The translations under genes and the position numbers were made by a program. A DNA stretch of 64,000 nt from Ligula intestinalis (lineage: Eukaryota; Platyhelminthes; Cestoda; Diphyllobothriidea; Diphyllobothriidae), in NCBI GenBank assembly GCA_036362985.1, contig JAYGXS010000005.1:33840027-33904026 (forward strand), read 5' to 3'. The notes under the pieces were generated by a model. It did no database searches. It had not been told where the DNA came from and saw nothing but the letters and a program-made list of their open reading frames with translations. Each line of letters starts with the position of its first letter. Position 1 is the stretch's first letter. This document shows positions 57,318 to 64,000 of this stretch, in pieces.

Positions 57318-58327
57318 AAAGAAGAAGAAGATGCGATCACTGGAACAAGGACTTTATTTTTCTGACGTTTCGGATTCCTTCAGGAATCCTTAATCATAGG
57401 TAATTGAAGAACAGTCTGAAACATGAACAGCTAGGGTGATACATGCACAGATAACATGGTATTTATAGTTCGTAGCGGTCAACCGCATGCGTAATATAAT
57501 TGTCGGTTCATTTAGCCAGCGCTTCAGGTCTTAATTGGTGCGATAATAGCTCATCAATTGCCACAGCGTTCTTGTTCGCGTTGGATGCTGGTTTGATAAT
57601 TGCGCGACAATTATGCCCGCTGTCATCAGAGTTGTAGTTGCGCCCAGTCCTTCCCACGTGACTGATTCTCTCGCTCAGGAAATGTCTCAGTACATCGTAT
57701 GGGAACGCCAAATCGTTGCGCTTGTTGATTGCCTGGGGGCCGGAGAACCATGACTCGAGTAGCTCGCGGCTCACGTGGTTGTCACGTCTTGCGAGGATTT
57801 CGGCCTCGTAAAGCTTGAAAATATGGCCGGCTCCCGTTGAGTGAGCTGCACTGGGAATTGGGGTCTTTCTTGCTCACCGCCACTGCATGCTCGGCCATTC
57901 GCGTCCAGAGTAATCTCCCGGTTTCTCCGACGTAGTTGCTTTTTCCATAACTGCACCAGATTCGTTAAACGACTCCAGCCGTTTTCTGCCATGACAGTGG
58001 GTTTTTTGGCCTCATAACCCGGCGCCTGATGGTTGCTTCTGGCCTGTGTGCAACTCCAACTCCAAGTGGGGTGAGGAGACGGGTGACCGCTTCCGAAACA
58101 TTCTGCACGTACGGAAGGGCCCGCCAAACGTTAGGACCAGTTGGACTTGGCTTCTTCTCTCGTTTGCGTGTGCATTGATTGACAAAATTGCCCGGGTAAA
58201 CATTTGCTCTCAGTACCTGTCGAACATATTGTAATTCTGCAACTTTTTCGTCCGCTTCGCTGCAGTGCGTTTTAACGTGCCGTACGCAGCTGCGTAAGAG
58301 CGCTATGCCGGCGCTAACTTTTATCAA
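57318..58327 (-). pseudogene. Penelope-like element (B type): linker, GIY-YIG domain and C-terminus
   Basis: Minus strand from 58327: HCSEADEKVAELQYVRQVLR (PLE thumb/linker), WRALPYVQNVSEAVTRLL, GVGVAHRPEATIRRRVMRPK. After a stop near 57965 the frame continues with CSYGKSNYVGETGRLLWTRM then AEHAVAVSKKD (the GIY-YIG core, here NYVGETG). A frameshift leads to AAHSTGAGHIFKLYEAEILA then RRDNHVSRELLESWFSGPQA and a variable tail ending at 57508. The reverse transcriptase proper is absent. The 3' region (57318-57507) carries a decayed hammerhead. The PLE-A remnant on the opposite strand meets it tail to tail at about 57315. Confidence 0.85.
57362..57402 (-). ncRNA. Partly preserved hammerhead-like motif, PLE-B subtype
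   Basis: Minus strand GGAUUCC-UGAA-GGAAUCC (seven perfect stem II pairs) followed by GAAACGUC, the exact PLE-B helix III and cleavage sequence. The upstream core reads CUAUGAUUAA, not CUGANGA, both here and in the copy at 7618-7745. Either both descend from an element that had lost the core, or the core is rearranged. Confidence 0.5.
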
Positions 58328-58330
58328 TGT

Positions 58331-58374
58331 ACACGCCTGATGATAAATTAATCGAAAAATTTATATGTTTACGC
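58331..58374 (+). ncRNA. Decayed PLE-A-type hammerhead-like motif
   Basis: CGCCUGAUGAUAAAUUAAUC then GAAAAAUUUAUAUG resembles the PLE-A motif CGCCUGAUGAUGAAUAACUC then GAAAAAGUUCG at 56192-56230 (read on its minus strand). The core CUGAUGA and GAAA are present. Stem I and the palindrome are lost. It sits directly beyond the 5' edge of the minus-strand PLE-B. Confidence 0.35.
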
Positions 58375-59885
58375 ACCCACAAAGCCTCTATCAAGAATAC
58401 TGTTGTGTCGTAGGAGTTTTTGCCTCCGGTTTTTGTCGTGCAGCCGCATAGCCGTCGTTGCAAAATTTAGGATCTGTTTTCCGATTTCTGACCAACATCA
58501 AGCGGGAGCCAAAATCCACCACCCGAGGCCACTGGCCGATGGCCAGCGCTGTCACTCCCCACGACTTTGATAAGAAGGCGTTTTGTGTCACGCACCATCT
58601 CTCCTGCACCTAACCGAAAGCCGCCCACCTCGTAGCAATAAGCGAGCACGCACACAGATGCGATAAATTGGCATCCGCCTAGATGGACAGTTCTTGCGTG
58701 CGCGGGCAGCCTGTCACAACAGCCTGTGCAGAGGTAACTTTTAGGGAGGTTAGCGCGTAGCAAATCTACCAGTTTTTGCTACCGATGGCAACCAGACGCG
58801 TCGGGGGTCAGCCAGGTGTGGGGATAGCGCCCTCTAGTCATAGAATCAGCACAGGCCATGCAGCAGCCAGCGTTTCTTGTGTAAACATAGAGGATGGAGG
58901 TGTACAATCAGCAACGCCGAAAAAGCAGGATGTCACTGACCGATTGACAGAACCGGCCTCCTCACAGTCCCCTGGACCAGTTTCTGGAGAAAAGGAATCT
59001 AGCAAATATTTGGCGGTAGTTTTCCACAAGTGAATCACTGAAGCACATACTCTGGACGTCAAAGGTGCTAAAACTAGTGATGAATGCTCAGACCAGCTAA
59101 CTTTTCCATCTTGTCCACTGTGTTTAGAAAATCCCTTTATTCTTGAGCTGGCATCTCACCGATCTTAATTAAAGGAGAAAATCATAGTTTGTTAACCAGT
59201 ACCATGCTTGAATATCCAACTGCCTGCCTCTTCACGACTAACTCTGCATACTGTAGGGTCGGTTGCAAATAAGACGACTTCAGGTGTGCCCTCCATTGAA
59301 TGCGATTTTTAAAGGCGTGAAGTTCTATGAAAGTTTGCGTAATTCAGCAAGACTATTTCGAGCGTACCCCTTAAACCAAGGCACCGCGGGACAAGTGAGT
59401 GTAGTGGAACTTAACGCCACTGCTGACTCATCACGCCAACGCTGCGGTTTCTCTGACGGCCGGCCCCTGGTCTGTCTATCGATAAAGGTCTGAGTGACTT
59501 ATTAACACACCCAGTCTCGCCTGTGCCCACTTCGCGCTGTGCAACCAATCACCACCAGGCTGCAGAGACAAAGCGACCTTCGACGGGCGTCCGGATTGAC
59601 TGCCGTGAGACGCCAATTGGGAATCCGCTTTGAGGGGGACGCTCGTGATGCCGCGCGCTCACGTGGCTCTCACAGCCATGCCGTACCGTTTGACCACTTT
59701 TTTCTGACTGTTGTATTCGCAATACATTCTTCCTTCTATTCTGGCTTTCCCACCGTCTTCTTTCCTTCCCTAAGGAATCGAGCCTGAAAGATCGTAGGTG
59801 TTAGGCAAAACCATCGTAGACTTAACGCATATATGAGTTCCGTAAACGATCGGTGAGCGTCTGTCTACCACAGTGTTAATTCCCG
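58375..59885. other. Unassigned GC-richer sequence
   Basis: Overlapping anonymous ORFs on both strands (longest 98 residues, 58467-58763 minus). I recognise no domain. If a host promoter or exon exists in the window, this GC-richer stretch is one candidate, but nothing supports it directly. Confidence 0.35.
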
Positions 59886-60062
59886 CTCAAAACTGACAGC
59901 CCTTGACGCAGTGGTGAGAACCCTGGACTTTTAACTAACAAGGTCGTGGGTTCGAGCCCGTGGGGCTGCCACCTCAGGGTTTGAGTAAGGCTATCCGATG
60001 ACGGCTACTAGGCCAGAAGTTGTCATTCTAGTCTCCCACGTCTTTGCTGGTCAGGTATTTTC
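59886..60062 (+). mobile_element. tRNA-derived SINE, full length with tRNA-Lys-like head
   Basis: The head includes CTTGACGCAGTGGTGAGAAC (A box), an anticodon-type loop CTTTTAA giving UUU (lysine), and GTGGGTTCGAGCCC (B box with pairing T stem). The body follows with hammerhead motif, then CTCCCACGTCTTTGCTGG. It is the most complete plus-strand copy and shows the head-to-tail order. A CR1-like LINE fragment lies immediately downstream. Confidence 0.75.
59989..60033 (+). ncRNA. Hammerhead-like motif in SINE (copy a)
   Basis: Stem I GGCUAU/CUAGUC (five of six pairs), core CCGAUGA, stem II GGCU-ACUA-GGCC (four pairs with one G-U), GAAG instead of GAAA, helix III GUUGUCAU partly paired, U at the cleavage position. 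Two core changes, predicted inactive. Confidence 0.5.
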
Positions 60063-60063
60063 G

Positions 60064-60530
60064 GGCCCTTTCTAAGGAGTCATCAAATTCCAGGGCACAC
60101 TCACGACCTCATAAAAACCTACCAAAATATCAGAGGCCGTGAGTGCGCCATAGAATTTGAGGACTTCGTAGAATTGGCTAAGACGGAACATGTTTAGCCG
60201 CAAACATTTACATCGCAGAGGCAGTTGGTCTTTATGGACTACGATGGATCGCCTTCTAGCAGAGGGTCGTTGTAGCATGGAACGAACTCCCTGAAGGATA
60301 AGTCCTTTCAGAACCTGTTGCAATATTTAACTGCAGACTCGATTCTCAGTGAGAAACATTTGCACATGTAAGGAAGATCTCTCCATTAGCGGCCGATTGC
60401 GACTGGCTCACACACATCGATAACTTAAACCTTAATGTTTTCCTATTTAGTGTTGTTAAAGGTAAAGTTTGTTGCCATTGTTAGATCTGAATAAAGAACT
60501 GAAGTGCTAAAGTCTTATTTCCTCAATAAA
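60064..60530 (+). pseudogene. CR1-like LINE C-terminal fragment with inverted 5' piece
   Basis: The plus strand (about 60116-60345) encodes, with frame breaks, GRECAIEFEDFVELAKTEH and VVVAWNELPEG, homologous to NRECALKFDEFF and VIGAWNGLPEE of the LINE at 5294-5923. The preceding 60066-60112 encodes GRECALEFDDS on the minus strand, so the same segment is present inverted at the junction. The remainder to 60530 is probably 3' untranslated sequence with AATAAAG at about 60490. Confidence 0.65.
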
Positions 60531-61843
60531 AGCTGGAGAACACTCGGTTTATCGGCAAATGCTCAGTCAATATGGGTCGTAAATGCCATGAAGCAATGAA
60601 CCCAGATTAGGCCTACATCAATTGGTATGTAAATTTGGATGCCACATACAAACTCCTTGAGGACGAATTCAAACGTTTACAGCTACACACGATGGCAGGA
60701 CAAATGCATTTCACGCTTCTTGATGAAGACTTCGCCCGGGCGTAGAATTCCCTTTTATACGTTGATTATCCTTATATGCATCCCATAGCCTGACGACGAG
60801 CTGAGAGGCCAGTACCGAAAACTTAAGCGGTAACATTTATGTTTGTCCGACATGCATCTTTTCCTTTCAAACTATCGTGGGATACTGGAATTTAAATATC
60901 AGAAAGTAAACAGGGGGCGCTGAGGAAACCGATGTTGAGCTGAGTCCTTAGCAGCGGCACAAAATCGGTGAAACACAGGTAGTGGCCCAATTCTGCATGC
61001 AACATACAATCTCTTGCCTCTCGCAGCTGCTACCAGTTGCACACGCAATCATTTCCGCTGATCAAAGGTCAGTTTGTCCCATTACCTTAAAAACCGACTC
61101 ATATAGGACCTTACTGCGAAGACTGCCACGCTTACGGACTTCAAACATTGGACATCTTAAGGGTGGTCGTGCAATAATCTGATTTTTAACTTCCTCCTAC
61201 CTTTTCTTCACGGACTTTCTACAAAATACATTATTTCTCCTATCTGGCGTCCCACTTCTCTTTGCACACAGAACCAGGCCTGAAGATCACACCTGAAAAG
61301 GGTTCCCTTATTTAATAAAGGCACTGCGTTAAACATGGCTGATCTCTTAGCTGAAATCTGTATTTTGGGTGGTGTTTATAGCCTCGATGACCAAAGAGTC
61401 TGGGTTCAAGTGCCAGGCTATCCAAACTTGGAATTCGGTCATCAATCTGTAGAGAGATTTTAAAAAATTAGGAGCATCCACCCAACTTTTCCTTGATTGC
61501 ATCGGTATTCTTGTGTGCATATACAATGATCATCTCGTGAACGCACCTGACCTCAAATATGGGATCAAATTTGTCAGCAATTCCCAAAATAAATTAGAAG
61601 AAGTTGAAAAAGAAAATCGTTTTATATATGTTTTCTATATGTTGCTATATGTTTTGCGACAAACGCGACTGGTGCTCTGTGGCATGTAGCTTTTCACACT
61701 TCCAGATTAGGTCACCACGTTTTATCACTGTGACCGAATGCATGCCTAAGTTCGGCAGTAAAATTCGTATCACTTAAAATTATTATTAATAGGTCATCAA
61801 ATGAATTTGTGTGCAATGGGAGCAGCTGGTACTGTGATACATC
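60531..61843. other. Unassigned sequence
   Basis: Anonymous. A tRNA-like B-box fragment (GGGTTCAAGTGCC) at about 61402 is too short to call. A translated stretch near 61500-61560 faintly resembles retroelement polymerase sequence but lacks any catalytic motif. Confidence 0.4.
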
Positions 61844-62335
61844 TTATTTTCTTTCCTCAGTTGGAAACAGGACAAAACAACTTTTTTTAGGTTTTGCTAA
61901 ACGAATTGCCACGGCCTCATCTGTGACTGGCACCCGTTTACGCAGGACTTTAGAGTAGTGTTTTGGTGCCTGGTATATGACTTGAAAGGTCTCTCTCGCG
62001 TCAACTTGGCGATTTTTATCGATTAAGTGTGCGAGGATTGAGCTTGAGATCGAATGATTTTCATCTCTACCTAACCAGGCTGGTATGCGTTCGCGTACTC
62101 TCTTCTCCAGACGTCTCGTTGTTTGGCCGATATATCCTGCCCCACAGGAGCAGGTGAAGGAAAGGCCTGAAGTGAATGGATGAAAACAGCTGTTTGCCAT
62201 CAGGACATTTCCATCGTAAACGAAATGGGATTTTTTTCCGAACTTAGACAATCCAAAGATTTCTGAAGACTTTCGAAAATACGAGGATTTTGGAGCAAGT
62301 AGAAGGCACTCAATCTCAAACTGCAACCCCTTCAA
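61844..62335 (-). pseudogene. Penelope-like element (A type): GIY-YIG domain and C-terminus, frame open
   Basis: A 163-residue open frame with FTCSCGAGYIGQTTRRLEKR then VRERIPAWL at about residues 60-90, the GIY-YIG endonuclease core (GYIG, with the arginines and glutamate that follow). Then SSSILAHLIDKNRQVDARET and VIYQAPKHYSKVLRKR. This is the best-preserved PLE endonuclease domain in the window. The reverse transcriptase is missing, so it is 5'-truncated. Which end of the neighbouring PLE-B (62600) is joined to it is unclear. Confidence 0.8.
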
Positions 62336-62599
62336 ACGGAAGTTATCTAAGGAATTAAAAGGGCATTTAAGTACTTATAACAGAAAACTCCGAGCATTGA
62401 ACACAAAAATGGCGGTCTGAAGTGGATCGGTATTCCTCTCACGACTACGTTTAGTACCTTACTTTCCGGTCTTAACGATCCAGCTGACAAAGTCCATGTG
62501 ATATGATATGACCCCTCCTTTCCTGGTTCCTGCCCGCGATTATTCAGCTTATTGCCACTTTGTCTCTTTATTTGCATCTTTGATCTGTTAACCATGTAG

Positions 62600-63130
62600 A
62601 AGTAGGTCTGATCGCTGCGACAAAACCTGTAGTTGCCTGACGTTTCTGACTCCGTTGCGGATCCATCCTCAGAACCAACAGCAGAAACCGGTAATTCATA
62701 CACAGGGAGTTGCAGTATTTATAGGTAACAGTCGCTTTGCGATTGCATACCTGCAACAATTAATGCCCCCGCGCTCTTATCCAGCAAAGATGCCCGCTTG
62801 TGTGTTAATTGTTTGATGGCCGGCGTGCAGGTTGTGGTCGTCTGAACTTTCGCCATCCGCGCAAGACTTGGTTGTGACTATTGCTCGGCCAACTGAAACC
62901 TCGACACAGGCATTAGACTAATTGTTAGCCCGTGTGGTGGCTTGCATTCGCCAACGTAAGCCTCGAGTTTTCGCATACTTATGCAACAATAGTATCTTAA
63001 CGGTCATTGTTCTTGGCTATAGAGTAAGGATTGTAAACTACGACTCGACCAATCCACAGCTCACACGATCGTCACCCCTCGCGAGAATTTCAAACTCATA
63101 AAATTTTGATGGATCTTGTAGAATGAGCCG
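62600..63130 (-). pseudogene. Penelope-like element (B type) C-terminal and 3' region
   Basis: Minus strand: KFYEFEILARGDDRV at about 63110-63066 matches KLYEAEILARRDNHV of the 57318-58327 copy. SCGLVES then corresponds to SRELLES, followed by a heavily broken tail in which NNTHTSGHLCW-type text remains. The non-coding 3' region (about 62700-62600) contains the PLE-B hammerhead. It meets the plus-strand PLE-C remnant (63180 onwards) head to head. Confidence 0.65.
62632..62679 (-). ncRNA. Hammerhead-like ribozyme motif, PLE-B type (best preserved)
   Basis: Minus strand: GUUGGUU (stem I), core CUGAGGA (allowed CUGANGA), stem II UGGAUCCG-CAA-CGGAGUCA (seven of eight pairs), GAA, palindromic ACGU helix III, C at the cleavage position, AGGCAAC (stem I; six of seven pairs). 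All invariant positions are intact. A two-base-pair helix III is stable only as a dimer, known for hammerheads of PLEs and some satellites. Confidence 0.75.
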
Positions 63131-63179
63131 TGAATTGGAAATTGGCGTAATTCGAGAATGAAAGAGCACGTTCGCGTTC

Positions 63180-63870
63180 CCGGTATTGGAATCGGTAAAA
63201 AAGAAATACTGTCAAACACCGGAATGATTTGTTTTTATTCTGAGCTTTCGAACTCCTACGCATTCGGTCCCGGGGGACCCACTTGGGAGAACCACCGAGG
63301 ATATAGCACGCTCTACCACACATCAAGGACGTCTCAAAAACGACTGAGCGAATAAATACGCGACTAGATGTTGGAATTGCATACAAACGCAAGGCTACCA
63401 TGTGCAGCAAACTGATGAAAATAAAAGACCAACTTGCGCAGAATGAACAATCTGGAGTAGTGTATCGCACCCCATGCCTAATCTTCCCGTGTTATTACAC
63501 AGGCCAAACTGAATGCATTCTGGGATCTCTCATACATGAAAAAAGCTGGCTGTTCTACGGGGTGACACTTTATTGCAAGTACCGCTCCACAACTACGAAA
63601 CGGGTTACGAATTCAACTTTGCAGCCGCGAGGATAATCACCCACGCCAGCAACAAGGCAGTCAGAGAACTAGTTGAAGCCTGGTCCACGGACGGGAATTC
63701 AGTCAATAGATGTATCGAGCTGGCACCCGCATATGTTGATTTTCTACGCGTTCAAACTTTTGTTTTGTACACACGTCACAAATAGCTCCCCATTTGTTGT
63801 TGTATCCTTATCTATGACGATGGACTCCTGTAGGCGTCTGAAATCTCAGAATAACAAACAAATCCTTGCG
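63180..63870 (+). pseudogene. Penelope-like element (C type): linker, GIY-YIG domain and C-terminus
   Basis: In one frame from about 63317: LPHIKDVSKTTERINTRLDV, GIAYKRKATMCSKLMKIKDQ, NEQSGVVYRTPCLIFPCYYT followed by GQTE (GIY-YIG core). A frameshift near 63540-63580 leads to NYETGYEFNFAAARIITHAS and STDGNSVNRCIELAPAY (63573-63785). Homologous to 26790-27770 but without the internal duplication. The tail after 63785 is homologous to 27670-27770. Reverse transcriptase absent. Confidence 0.75.
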
Positions 63871-64000
63871 GTGTTGGACAATTTTTCTTCGTTATCGATT
63901 GGCGTAATTTTGTCAATCATGGTTTACGGGCCACGCAGACTATCTCGTTGAAGAATAGAAATATATATCCGAATTCGGTATTTAGGCGTGACGGAAATAT
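63871..64000. other. Window end, unassigned
   Basis: Possibly the 3' region of the PLE-C copy; no hammerhead core seen before the window ends. Confidence 0.35.

Noticed and set aside
61490..61570. LTR-retrotransposon reverse transcriptase fragment
   Set aside because: Only a loose resemblance to a Y-x-D-D block; the aspartate pair and neighbouring motifs are absent.

Overview
This is a eukaryotic, repeat-dominated window. I recognise no host protein-coding gene, rRNA gene or convincing functional tRNA gene anywhere in the 64 kb. What can be identified is a dense, decayed population of transposable elements: two LINEs of the CR1/jockey/Rex group, at least eight fragments of Penelope-like elements (PLEs) with GIY-YIG domains, a tRNA-derived SINE family, a Helitron/PIF1 helicase remnant, three families of short inverted-repeat DNA elements, and several long dispersed or tandem repeats with no coding content. 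This mix (several PLE lineages, CR1-like LINEs, degenerate Helitron, tRNA-Lys-like SINE heads) fits a large repeat-rich flatworm genome. A diphyllobothriid tapeworm such as Spirometra, Dibothriocephalus or Schistocephalus is my best guess, but that is inference from element types and not proven.

Layout. 1-1.29 kb: three copies of a long-terminal-inverted-repeat element with a SINE between them. 1.84-6.16 kb: a nearly full-length but broken CR1-like LINE (ORF1, endonuclease, reverse transcriptase, C-terminal region) followed by a SINE. 6.2-17.5 kb: scattered SINEs, PLE ends, a 575-bp MITE, a pogo-like MITE and much unassignable sequence. 18.2-20.3 kb: diverged tandem duplications. 21-31 kb: second 575-bp MITE, dispersed repeats, SINEs, a PLE. 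31-32.4 kb: Helitron helicase end beside a PLE C-terminus. 33.9-35.3 kb: a tandemly duplicated SINE head and a repeat copy. 39.6-41.7 kb: a second LINE on the minus strand. 42-56 kb: mostly anonymous, with the third MITE and further copies of the dispersed repeats. 56.2-63.9 kb: a cluster of PLE fragments in both orientations, a SINE and a LINE end with an inversion.

The most interesting signal is RNA, not protein. Three unrelated retroelement families here each carry a hammerhead-ribozyme-like core (CUGANGA, stem II, GAA) whose helix III is a short palindrome: ACGU in one PLE lineage, AACGAUCGUU in a second PLE lineage, and AUGGCCAU in the tRNA-derived SINE. In the SINE the motif recurs in eight copies. 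Stems I and II show compensatory base changes between copies, which argues for a structure that was under selection in the active element. PLE hammerheads are established knowledge; the SINE version is the candidate for something undescribed.

Limits: all pairings and alignments were done by eye. Element borders are approximate (usually within tens of bases). Introns and short exons of a host gene could be missed, because no transcript or database comparison was possible.
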